Positions 18,882 through 26,489 of a stretch of DNA of 64,000 nt are shown here, piece by piece. The notes beneath the pieces are model-generated. The model was not told where the DNA came from and made no database searches. It was given only the letters and a program-made list of their open reading frames with translations. The stretch's first letter is position 1; each line of letters opens with the position of its first letter. This DNA comes from Acetomicrobium sp. S15 = DSM 107314 (GTDB lineage Bacteria > Synergistota > Synergistia > Synergistales > Thermosynergistaceae), in NCBI RefSeq assembly GCF_016125955.1, contig NZ_JADEVE010000415.1, positions 124,001 to 188,000 of the forward strand, written 5' to 3'. A program made the translations under genes and the position numbers.

Positions 18882-19318
18882 TCGATATTCACAAAATCCT
18901 GGAGTCATTGCCGCACAGATATCCCTTTTTGCTCGTAGATCGCATATTAGACCTTCAGGAGGGCAAGATAATCGGGCTCAAAAACGTCACCATAGATGAG
19001 CCGTTCTTTCAAGGCCACTTCCCCGATGACCCGGTTATGCCGGGTGTGCTCGTGCTGGAGTCAATGGGGCAGGTGGCGGCGATGATGATAGTCCTGCGGC
19101 CCGAAATGGTGGGCAAGGTGACGTTTTTGACCGGTGTCGACGACGCGCGCTTCCGCAAGCCGGTCCGTCCCGGCGATCAGTTGATCACCGAAGCCGAGGT
19201 TTTGAAAATGCGCGGCAAGGTTGGCAAAGTAGCTGCCGTCGCCAAGGTTAACGGCGAGGTGGTGGCTGAAACCGTGTTCACGTTTGTGGTGGCGAAGAAG
19301 CTCGGTGAGCCGGAGTGA
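18878..19318 (+). CDS. fabZ: 3-hydroxyacyl-ACP dehydratase
   Basis: This hot-dog fold enzyme dehydrates 3-hydroxyacyl-ACP and competes with LpxA/LpxD for hydroxyacyl chains. The start ILESLPHRYPFLLVDRI and the active-site block FFQGHFPDDPVMPGVLVLE (catalytic His and Glu) are canonical. It has 146 residues. GTG at 18878 overlaps the lpxC stop, and its own TGA overlaps the lpxA start, giving tight coupling of fatty acid and lipid A genes. Confidence 0.95.
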   Translation: MIDIHKILESLPHRYPFLLVDRILDLQEGKIIGLKNVTIDEPFFQGHFPDDPVMPGVLVLESMGQVAAMMIVLRPEMVGKVTFLTGVDDARFRKPVRPGDQLITEAEVLKMRGKVGKVAAVAKVNGEVVAETVFTFVVAKKLGEPE

Positions 19319-20127
19319 AGCGGATGATTCATCCTACGGCGATCGTTTCGCCCAAGGCCGAAATCGACGACGACGTATCCATCGGCCCCTACAGCATCGT
19401 GGGTGATCGCGTCCGCATAGGTGCGGGCTCCGTCATAGGGGCATATGTGCACATATCGGATTACGTCTCCTTGGGCCGGGGGTGCAGGTGTTTCGACCAC
19501 GTGGTCTTGGGGATGGAGCCGCAGGATCTCGGTTTTCGCGGCGAGGAGAGCTGGGTGTGCGTGGACGACGACGCTACGTTGAGAGAGAACGTCACCGTCC
19601 ACCGAGCCAGCGGCGAGGGAAATTGCACGCGCATCGGTTCAGGCGCTTATCTTATGGAAGGGGTCCACATCGGCCACAACGTCAAGGTGGGTCCTGGCGT
19701 GGTGGTGGCCAACAAAACCGGGTTCTCCGGCTATGTGGAGGTGGGGGAGAAGGCCGTCGTGAGCGGCCTTGTAGGCGTTCATCAGTTCGTCCGCATAGGC
19801 AGGTTCTGCATGGTGGGCGGCCTCGCCAAGGTCATAAAGGATATCCCACCTTACTCACTCGCTGACGGGCACCCGGCCCGCATCTACGGCATAAACGTCG
19901 TTGGATTGAAGCGAAACGGCTTTGACAGGGAAACTCGAAGCCACATAGCAGGTCTTTACCGCATCCTGTATCGCTCCGGCCTCGCGATGAAAGAGGCATT
20001 GCGCGAGCTCGCCGCTCGATACCCCGGCGACGAATTCCAAGAGGAGCTCACCCGTTTTATAACTTCATCGAAAAGGGGAGTGACGCCGTGGGGCGCCTCC
20101 TGTGAAAGGGATCGAGAGGATGATTAA
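19315..20127 (+). CDS. lpxA: Acyl-ACP--UDP-N-acetylglucosamine O-acyltransferase
   Basis: LpxA performs the first acyl transfer of lipid A synthesis. Hexapeptide repeats begin IHPTAIVSPKAEIDDDVSIG. The catalytic His lies in YLMEGVHIGHNVKVGPG and VHQFVRIGRFCMVGG is conserved. The C-terminal helical part starts near INVVGLKRNGF. Its 270 residues match the usual length. The GTG at 19315 overlaps fabZ (GTGA); an ATG three codons later is the alternative start. The 3' end overlaps kdsC. Confidence 0.95.
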   Translation: MKRMIHPTAIVSPKAEIDDDVSIGPYSIVGDRVRIGAGSVIGAYVHISDYVSLGRGCRCFDHVVLGMEPQDLGFRGEESWVCVDDDATLRENVTVHRASGEGNCTRIGSGAYLMEGVHIGHNVKVGPGVVVANKTGFSGYVEVGEKAVVSGLVGVHQFVRIGRFCMVGGLAKVIKDIPPYSLADGHPARIYGINVVGLKRNGFDRETRSHIAGLYRILYRSGLAMKEALRELAARYPGDEFQEELTRFITSSKRGVTPWGASCERDREDD

Positions 20128-20611
20128 ACTCTTTGCTATGGACGTGGATGGGACGCTGACCGATGGCGGCGTCTACATGGACGGTCAGGGTGGCGAGTGG
20201 AAACGCTTCGACATCCAGGACGGCATGGGCATAGCGCGCCTGAAAGCAAGCGGCGTCGTCATAGCCTTCGTGAGCGGGCGCCCCTCGCCGGCCACGGACC
20301 AGAGGGCGAAGGACCTCGGCGTGGATCGCGTTTACAACGGCGTAGGCGAGAAACTCTCCATTTTGCAGAAACTCGCCCGCGAGCTCGATCTTTCGAAGGA
20401 AGAGGTGGCGTATATGGGTGACGACGTGAACGACTTGCCCCCTATAGAATGGGCCGGTTTGGGCATAGCTCCTGCCAACGCCATGCCCGAGGTCAAAGCC
20501 GTGTCGGATTGGGTGACGAACTCCTGCGGCGGTCATGGGGCCGTTCGCGAGGCTGCCGAGAGGATCTTGGAACTCAATGCATCAGTAGCGAAAGGGGAGT
20601 CGTCGCATTAA
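20102..20611 (+). CDS. kdsC: 3-deoxy-manno-octulosonate-8-phosphate phosphatase
   Basis: This HAD-superfamily C0 phosphatase removes phosphate from Kdo-8-P. The nucleophile motif is AMDVDGTLTDGGVYM, motif II is FVSGR, and the metal-binding motif is YMGDDVNDLPPIEWAG. It has 163-169 residues depending on the start: GTG at 20102, or ATG at 20120, which has AAAGGGA 8 nt upstream. The gene is embedded in lipid A genes rather than beside kdsA. Its TAA overlaps the start of lptF. Confidence 0.92.
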   Translation: MKGIERMIKLFAMDVDGTLTDGGVYMDGQGGEWKRFDIQDGMGIARLKASGVVIAFVSGRPSPATDQRAKDLGVDRVYNGVGEKLSILQKLARELDLSKEEVAYMGDDVNDLPPIEWAGLGIAPANAMPEVKAVSDWVTNSCGGHGAVREAAERILELNASVAKGESSH

Positions 20612-21698
20612 GATCCTGGACCGCTTCATCATAAACGAGCTGAAACCTCCCTTTTTTTTCGGCATCTTCGCCTTTTCGCTCCTCTTGGTGGCCGGAGACC
20701 TCCTTTTCGACCTGGCCGATCTCATCGTGGAGCGCGGCGTCCCTTTGTGGATCGTGACCAAGCTCTTCATTTACAGGTTGCCCAGCGTGGTAGTGCTCAC
20801 CTTACCGATGGCCATGCTTCTGGCATCCATCTACTGCTTCTCGAAGCTGTCTTCCCAATCGGAGCTGGTGGCACTCAAGGCCTCCGGCGTGGCCTTCCAG
20901 CGCATCGTGCGCCCCCTCTTGATGGTCGCGCTAGTCGTAGGGTGCGCCGCCCTCCTTTTGAACGAGACGATAGTCCCGTTGGCCGATAGGGCTGCGGAGC
21001 ACGTTTTGAGGTATGAAATTGCGCGCGAGCGCCCGTCCTTGCTGAGGGAAAGGTTGTTTTTGAGGGAAGAAAAAGCGGGAAGGCTCTCGCGGGTCATATA
21101 CATAGAAAAACTCCTGCCTCGCAGTGGCCTTATGGAGGGCGTCTTGGTCCAGGAGTTCAACGAGGGTTCGCTGAAGCGCATCGTGCTGGCAGAAAAGGGG
21201 AGTTGGCAGGGCGGGGAGTGGTGGCTCGAAGGCGGCAGGGCCTTTGAGGTTTCATCCGACGGTCAAGTCTCGGGGTCTGCACAATTTGCGCGTCAGCGCC
21301 TTCCCTTGCCCCTTTCCCCGGCACAGGTCGAGCGCGCTGCTGCAGATCCCAAGAGGATGGGCGCTTTCGAGCTGCACAAATATATTGCCCTCGTAGAGGC
21401 GCAGGGTGCCGATGTGCGGCCCTTGCAGATGCTGCTTTACCTTCGCCTGGCGGTGCCCTGGGCCAGCGTGGTGTTGGCCATGGTGGGTTCGAGCATGGGA
21501 GTGCGCTCGCGGCGCGCCACCTCAGGGGTTGGTCTGGGAGTGAGCGTCATAGTCATCTTCTTCTATTACGTATTGATGTCGCTGTGTAAAGCCATGGGAG
21601 AGAGCGGGTATATGCCGCCACTTTTCGCCGCGTGGCTTCCCAATCTTCTTTTCTTTTTGATCGGCGGAGCGCTTATCAGGCGCGCCAATACGGCCTAA
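20607..21698 (+). CDS. LptF/LptG-family LPS transport permease, probable ATT start
   Basis: This is a YjgP/YjgQ permease with three N-terminal and three C-terminal membrane helices around a periplasmic beta-jellyroll domain. It would form the inner-membrane part of the LPS export pump with LptB. Visible blocks are LPMAMLLASIYCFSKLSSQS, SELVALKASGV and, near the end, FFYYVLMSLCKAMGESG. The first standard start (GTG 20685) would cut away the first helix. In-frame codons upstream encode KILDRFIINELKPPFFFG, the usual family N-terminus. No ATG, GTG or TTG precedes it before a stop. ATT at 20607, 7 nt after GGGGAG and overlapping the kdsC stop, is the best start. Only one F/G paralogue is present here. 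Confidence 0.85.
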   Translation: MKILDRFIINELKPPFFFGIFAFSLLLVAGDLLFDLADLIVERGVPLWIVTKLFIYRLPSVVVLTLPMAMLLASIYCFSKLSSQSELVALKASGVAFQRIVRPLLMVALVVGCAALLLNETIVPLADRAAEHVLRYEIARERPSLLRERLFLREEKAGRLSRVIYIEKLLPRSGLMEGVLVQEFNEGSLKRIVLAEKGSWQGGEWWLEGGRAFEVSSDGQVSGSAQFARQRLPLPLSPAQVERAAADPKRMGAFELHKYIALVEAQGADVRPLQMLLYLRLAVPWASVVLAMVGSSMGVRSRRATSGVGLGVSVIVIFFYYVLMSLCKAMGESGYMPPLFAAWLPNLLFFLIGGALIRRANTA

Positions 21699-21710
21699 GG
21701 AGGCAATGGC

Positions 21711-22529
21711 ATGGATGGCGGATCTGTGGCTCTCGTAGCCGGAGGCGGCCTGCTTCCGCTTGAGATAGCGAGGCGGCTTCATAGCCGCGGTGAGGCCCCT
21801 TTCGTCTATTCTATAGGTCCCGCGCATGACGAACTCTTTGAGCATGCCAGAAGTCTCGTCGTGCTTTCGCGCTTGGAGCTCGAAGCGCTTCTCGCCGACA
21901 TGGAGGCGAAGGGTGTTAGGGACGTGATTTTAGCAGGTCTCGTCTCCAAGACGTTCATGTACGAGCCGGCGATGCTCGACTCCGCCATGAAGAAGCTCCT
22001 CGCGGAGCTTTCCTCCAGAGACGATCACTCACTGTTGGGAGCGATAGTTAAGGTTATGGAAGAGCGCGGGTTTGCGGTCCTCAAATACCGGCACATCATA
22101 GAAGATTGGATGGCGCCCCTCGGGCATATCGCCGGCAGAAAGCCCTCTCAAGAAGAGGCGGAAGACATAAGTTACGGTGTGGGGGTAGCCTCGCACATCC
22201 TGCCCTTGTCCTTCGGCCAGACTGTGGTCGTGAAGGGCAGAGCCGTCGTAGCCGTTGAGGCCATGGAGGGGACAGATTTAACGCTGCGCCGTGCCGGAAG
22301 GGTGTGCAGGGGCGGCGTGGTCGTGAAGATGATGCGGCAAGATCAGGACGAGCGTTACGATCTTCCCGTTATAGGCAAAAAGACCATCGAAAACATGGCC
22401 GCCTCGGGGCTGACATGCCTTGCCGTGGAAGCCGGGCGCACTATAATCCTCGACCCAGATCGTTTTAAGAGGGCGGCTTCAAAGAGAGACATAGCTGTGG
22501 TGGGGGTAGCACCTTGTCGATCTTCATAA
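21711..22529 (+). CDS. lpxI: UDP-2,3-diacylglucosamine pyrophosphatase LpxI
   Basis: This is the LpxI (DUF1009) type of enzyme, which cleaves UDP-2,3-diacylglucosamine to lipid X and replaces LpxH in many non-enteric diderms. Family blocks are ALVAGGGLLPLEIAR, the central SLLGAIVKVMEERGF, and the C-terminal VEAMEGTD and FDLPVIG-like DLPVIGKKTIENMAASG. It has 272 residues. ATG at 21711 follows AAGGAGG. The 3' end overlaps lpxB by 16 bp. Confidence 0.93.
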   Translation: MDGGSVALVAGGGLLPLEIARRLHSRGEAPFVYSIGPAHDELFEHARSLVVLSRLELEALLADMEAKGVRDVILAGLVSKTFMYEPAMLDSAMKKLLAELSSRDDHSLLGAIVKVMEERGFAVLKYRHIIEDWMAPLGHIAGRKPSQEEAEDISYGVGVASHILPLSFGQTVVVKGRAVVAVEAMEGTDLTLRRAGRVCRGGVVVKMMRQDQDERYDLPVIGKKTIENMAASGLTCLAVEAGRTIILDPDRFKRAASKRDIAVVGVAPCRSS

Positions 22530-23623
22530 GCTGTGGGGAGGCCTCCGGCGACGCCTACGGCGCTGGTTTGCTGAAAGCCCTGCGCGATCTCGGCTTTGGC
22601 GACCGAGTGTGGGGCATGCTCGGCCCTAAGTCGCAAGAAGCCGGAGGTGAAGCCCTTTGGCCTTCCTCCGAGCTCTCGATCGTCGGTGCCGTAGAGGCCG
22701 TTGCGGCGCTCCCTCGCTTGCTGCGCCTCAGGGGCGAGATCGCTAAAGCCGCCTTGGCAGAAAAACCTCGTGCGGTCGTCGTCATAGACAGTCCGGACTT
22801 CCACATCCCTCTCCTGAAGCGCCTCAGAAAATCGGGCTTCGATGTCCCCGTTTTTTATATAGCACCTCCTACCGTCTGGGCTTGGAGGTCCGGCCGCGCA
22901 GATGTCTTGAAGGCGCTCGATGCCTGCTGTTTTCCTCTCTTCGAATTCGAACACGATAATCTGCGCTCCCACGGCTTAAAAAGCCTTTGGGTCGGTCATC
23001 CGCTGCTCGATGATTTTGCTGATTATAAACCGCCGCAGGATCTGATATCAAATGTCCAGGGCAAAGATATGGTGGCCTTGCTCCCCGGAAGCCGTAAAAG
23101 CGAGGTAAAGCGGCTCCTTCCCGTGCTCGAGGCCCTCGTAGAGCCTCTCGAAGATCTCGGTTATTTTCCGGTTTTTTCCGTAGCGCCCGGCCTCGAAGAG
23201 GGGAATAAATCCTATCTCCGGCGTAAGCTTGCAGGGTGCTGCCTTTACGAAGGACAGGGGAGGGATCTGATCGCCGCGTCGTCCTGCGTCGTGGGGGCGA
23301 GCGGCACGGCCGCCGTGGAGGCGATGCTCTTGGATCGTTTTATGGTAGTATTATATAAAAGCTCTTGGATGAATTACGCGCTCTTCAAGCTCCTTGTCGA
23401 TATCAGGTGGCTCTCCATACCCAACATATTGGCTTGGGAGGAGATATATCCGGAGTTCCTGCAAGCTCGCGCGCGCCGGGAGCTCATAATTTCCGCGCTC
23501 AAGCGTTATAGAAATGATGCCAAGGCCGTGCACGAGAAGCTCGCCCGCGTCCGCAGCCTCTTGGGAGAACGGGGAGCTTATCGCATGTGGGCCAGGGTGG
23601 TCGCGGAGAGCGCGTCGCCATGA
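22514..23623 (+). CDS. lpxB: Lipid-A-disaccharide synthase
   Basis: This GT19 enzyme joins UDP-2,3-diacylglucosamine and lipid X into the disaccharide. The blocks SCGEASGDAYGAGLL, VIDSPDFHIPLLK, IAPPTVWAWRSGRAD, VGHPLLDDF and LLPGSRKSEVKRL are all diagnostic. It has 369 residues. The start is TTG at 22514 within the lpxI 3' end, and the stop forms ATGA with the next gene. Confidence 0.94.
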   Translation: MSIFISCGEASGDAYGAGLLKALRDLGFGDRVWGMLGPKSQEAGGEALWPSSELSIVGAVEAVAALPRLLRLRGEIAKAALAEKPRAVVVIDSPDFHIPLLKRLRKSGFDVPVFYIAPPTVWAWRSGRADVLKALDACCFPLFEFEHDNLRSHGLKSLWVGHPLLDDFADYKPPQDLISNVQGKDMVALLPGSRKSEVKRLLPVLEALVEPLEDLGYFPVFSVAPGLEEGNKSYLRRKLAGCCLYEGQGRDLIAASSCVVGASGTAAVEAMLLDRFMVVLYKSSWMNYALFKLLVDIRWLSIPNILAWEEIYPEFLQARARRELIISALKRYRNDAKAVHEKLARVRSLLGERGAYRMWARVVAESASP

Positions 23624-24732
23624 GGCGGGTCTGCCTTTTGGTCAACGGGCCGGGCGAGCTGTGGGGCTGGGCGCGCCCGCTCGTGCGCGAGCTGTCGAAT
23701 CGCGGCTTAGCTGTTACGGTGTGGCTGCTCTCCTGTCCCTTTGCCACGGGTTTAGAAGAGCTTTTGGCCGGCTCCTGGAACGTGGAAGTGGTCGGCCCCA
23801 GCGGCGCCTTCAGGGAGTTTTGGGAGATGCGGCGGGGCGGGAGGGGTATAGATTTGGTGCTTCAGCTCGGCGGCGATCTCTTTTTCGGGCGGACGCTGGC
23901 GCGCGCGGAGGGCTCCCCCTTGGCCTGCTATACTTATGGCTATAAACCTGGGCTTTCCCGATGCGCGGCCGCGTGGACGGCCTTCGAGAACATGGCTGAG
24001 GGTTTGAGGAGAAAAGGAATACGGGCCGAGCCCATAGGAGACCTCGTCGCTGATGCCCTGATGGTTGACGATGGGGTTTCGCCTTGGAAGCTGAAAGAGA
24101 GCAAAAAGATCGCGCTCTTTCCGGGGAGCAGGCCGGCCATACGCAAAAGGGCGCTATCGTATCTCGGCGAAGTCGTCAAGATCTTAAGAGAGCTCGACGA
24201 TAGGGTCGAATTTGCAGCGCTCCTCTCGCCCTTTTGCACGCGCGAGGAGAGGGAAATGTGGTCCGAGGCGGGGTTGAATCCGACTACCTCCGGCACTCGC
24301 CAGGTCCTTGCGGATGCTGACATGGCTTTGACACAGCCCGGCACGAATACGCTCGAGCTGCTTCACATGGCCGTGCCGGCCCTCGTCGTCGTGCCTTTCG
24401 CCTTTCTGCGGGATATCCCGGTATCGGGCGTCAAGGGCTGGGCATCTGGGCTCCCCGTGATAGGCGGCACGTTTAAGGAGTTCGTCCTGCGCGTGGCGGC
24501 CAAACATAGAGGCTACCTGAGTTGGCCTAATCGCATAGCTGGGCGTGAGGTGTTGCCGGAGATCGTGGGAGTCGTCAAACCTCAGGCGCTGGCCCAGTTG
24601 ATATTCGAGCGCTTGAGTGACCGCGAATGGCAGTCCTCCTGCAGGGAGGAGCTCAGGCGCATCTCTGCGGAATCGGCGTCGCGGGGCGCATCTGCTCGCC
24701 TCTGCGCCCGCCTGAAGGAGCTGATCTCGTGA
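23620..24732 (+). CDS. LpxB-related GT-B glycosyltransferase, divergent
   Basis: The protein has 370 residues from the ATG at 23620, which overlaps the lpxB stop. It starts CLLVNGPGELWGWARPLV, reminiscent of LpxB-related proteins. It keeps a GT-B layout with LQLGGDLFFG, IGDLVADAL, IALFPGSRPAIRKR and a C-terminal TQPGTNTLELLHMAVPALVV. It lacks the EASGD and PxVWAW motifs of true LpxB. It is likely a lipid-A-disaccharide-synthase-related protein of unknown acceptor. Sitting between lpxB and msbA, it may act on a lipid A intermediate before flipping. This is positional inference. Confidence 0.7.
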   Translation: MRRVCLLVNGPGELWGWARPLVRELSNRGLAVTVWLLSCPFATGLEELLAGSWNVEVVGPSGAFREFWEMRRGGRGIDLVLQLGGDLFFGRTLARAEGSPLACYTYGYKPGLSRCAAAWTAFENMAEGLRRKGIRAEPIGDLVADALMVDDGVSPWKLKESKKIALFPGSRPAIRKRALSYLGEVVKILRELDDRVEFAALLSPFCTREEREMWSEAGLNPTTSGTRQVLADADMALTQPGTNTLELLHMAVPALVVVPFAFLRDIPVSGVKGWASGLPVIGGTFKEFVLRVAAKHRGYLSWPNRIAGREVLPEIVGVVKPQALAQLIFERLSDREWQSSCREELRRISAESASRGASARLCARLKELIS

Positions 24733-26489
24733 GGGCCGTTTTGAGCAAGCGGGGCACGTATTTCAGGCTGATCGCTTATCTCAAGCCGTATAAAAGCCGT
24801 TTAATAGCCGGCGTGGCCTGCATGCTTTTGGCTTCGCTCTTTTCCGTCGCTCCGCCGTGGCTGTTGAAGAACATGGTCGACGACGTCTTGATAGCGAAAA
24901 GGACCGGCCTGCTGAACTTATTGGCTGCCGGCATAGTGCTGCTCTTTTTGGGCAAGGCCGTCGCCACTTACGGACATCAATACCTCATGAGCTGGGTGGG
25001 GCAGAAGGCGGTCATGGACATAAGGATCGCCTTCTACGACCACATGCAGCGCATGTCGTTGCGCTATCTCTACGGCAAGCGCGTTGGCGAGCTCGTTTCC
25101 CGCCTCACCAACGACTCGAGGGCGGTCCAGGAGCTCCTGACGAACGTCCTCGTCGATTTGGTCGTCCACGGCACGACATTCGTGGCCGTGGTCATATTCC
25201 TCTTCTTCTTGAACTGGCGGCTTATGCTGGTGACCTCCGCAGTGTTGCCCTTCACCGCATGGATGCTGGATAAGGCCTCCAAGAAGCTGCGAGCGGTGGG
25301 GCACGAGATTCAGGAGCAGATGGCCCGCCTTTCGGCGGTGGCGCAGGAGGCCCTTTCGGCGGTGCGCATAGTGCGCTCTTTCGCCACGGAGGACGAGGAG
25401 TTGGAGCGGTTTCGCAAGCAGAACCGCAGCCACTTCAGCGCAATGCTGCGAGGGACTCAGATACGGGCAGTCCTCTCGGGAGCTGTGGAGGTGACGCTCA
25501 TCGCCGCCCTTGCTCTGATCCTGTGGCTCGGCGGGCGCGACGTTGTGCGTGGCCAAAGCACGCCGGGAGAGCTCATCGCCTTCCTGGGCTATTTGGGATT
25601 GCTGGTACAGCCTGTGAGGGTTTTGAGCCACATAGTGTCTCAAATTCAGCAGGGCCTTGCGGCGGCGGAGCGCATATTTGAGGTTACAGACCGTGCCACC
25701 GACGTGCCGCCCCCGGCCTTTCCCGTGGTCATAGAGCGCCTCGAGGGGCGCATCGACTTTGAAGACGTGAGCTTCGCCTACGAGGACGAGCGCTGGGTGC
25801 TCTTGGACGTTAACCTCGCCGTCGAGCCGGGAGAGAAGGTCGCCATAGTTGGTCCCACCGGGGCGGGGAAGTCGACGATAGCGGACCTGATCCTCCGCTT
25901 CTACGATGTCCAAAAGGGGCGCATCCTCATAGACGGGCACGATGTGCGCGAGCTCGACCTTAAAACCTTGCGCAGGCAGATAGGTGTGGTGCCGCAAGAC
26001 CCGATCCTGCTCAAAGGCAGTATAGCCTTCAACATAGCTTACGGCTGTCCGCAGGCCTCCATGGAAGATATCCGCAAGGCTGCCTCTGTGGCCGGCGTCC
26101 ACGACTTCATACTTTCTCTTCCTAAGGGTTACGATACGGAGATCGGAGAGCGGGGCGTGACGCTTTCCGGAGGGCAGAGGCAGCGCATAGCCATAGCGAG
26201 GGCCATAGTTCGCGATCCGAGGATAATCATCATGGACGAGGCCACCTCATCCTTAGATGCCGCCGTGGAACAGAAGATTCAGGAGTCGATGGCCAAGGCG
26301 ATGGAGGGGCGCACGGCCTTGGTCATCGCTCACCGCCTCTCGACGGTGCGCCATGCGGACAGGATAGTGGTTTTGGAGGACGGTCGTATAATCGAAATGG
26401 GAGACCACGCCGCGCTCATGGCGAGGCACGGCCTGTATGAAAGGCTCTACAGCCTGCAGTTCGGTGATAGACGTGCAGTGCATCGTTGA
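24729..26489 (+). CDS. msbA: Lipid A export ABC transporter, MsbA type
   Basis: This half-transporter has six N-terminal membrane helices (residues 1-320) and a C-terminal ATPase. Walker A is GPTGAGKST, the signature is LSGGQRQRIAIARA, Walker B is IIIMDEATSSLD, and the switch His lies in VIAHRLSTVRHADRI. Its 586 residues match MsbA. GTG at 24729 overlaps the previous stop as GTGA; the longer frame from 24627 would intrude far into that gene. The position inside the lipid A run supports lipid A-core flipping as its substrate. Confidence 0.9.
   Translation: MRAVLSKRGTYFRLIAYLKPYKSRLIAGVACMLLASLFSVAPPWLLKNMVDDVLIAKRTGLLNLLAAGIVLLFLGKAVATYGHQYLMSWVGQKAVMDIRIAFYDHMQRMSLRYLYGKRVGELVSRLTNDSRAVQELLTNVLVDLVVHGTTFVAVVIFLFFLNWRLMLVTSAVLPFTAWMLDKASKKLRAVGHEIQEQMARLSAVAQEALSAVRIVRSFATEDEELERFRKQNRSHFSAMLRGTQIRAVLSGAVEVTLIAALALILWLGGRDVVRGQSTPGELIAFLGYLGLLVQPVRVLSHIVSQIQQGLAAAERIFEVTDRATDVPPPAFPVVIERLEGRIDFEDVSFAYEDERWVLLDVNLAVEPGEKVAIVGPTGAGKSTIADLILRFYDVQKGRILIDGHDVRELDLKTLRRQIGVVPQDPILLKGSIAFNIAYGCPQASMEDIRKAASVAGVHDFILSLPKGYDTEIGERGVTLSGGQRQRIAIARAIVRDPRIIIMDEATSSLDAAVEQKIQESMAKAMEGRTALVIAHRLSTVRHADRIVVLEDGRIIEMGDHAALMARHGLYERLYSLQFGDRRAVHR

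Noticed and set aside
24918..26102. A 394-codon minus-strand frame opposite msbA
   Set aside because: It is antisense to a certain ABC transporter, with biased composition and no family features.
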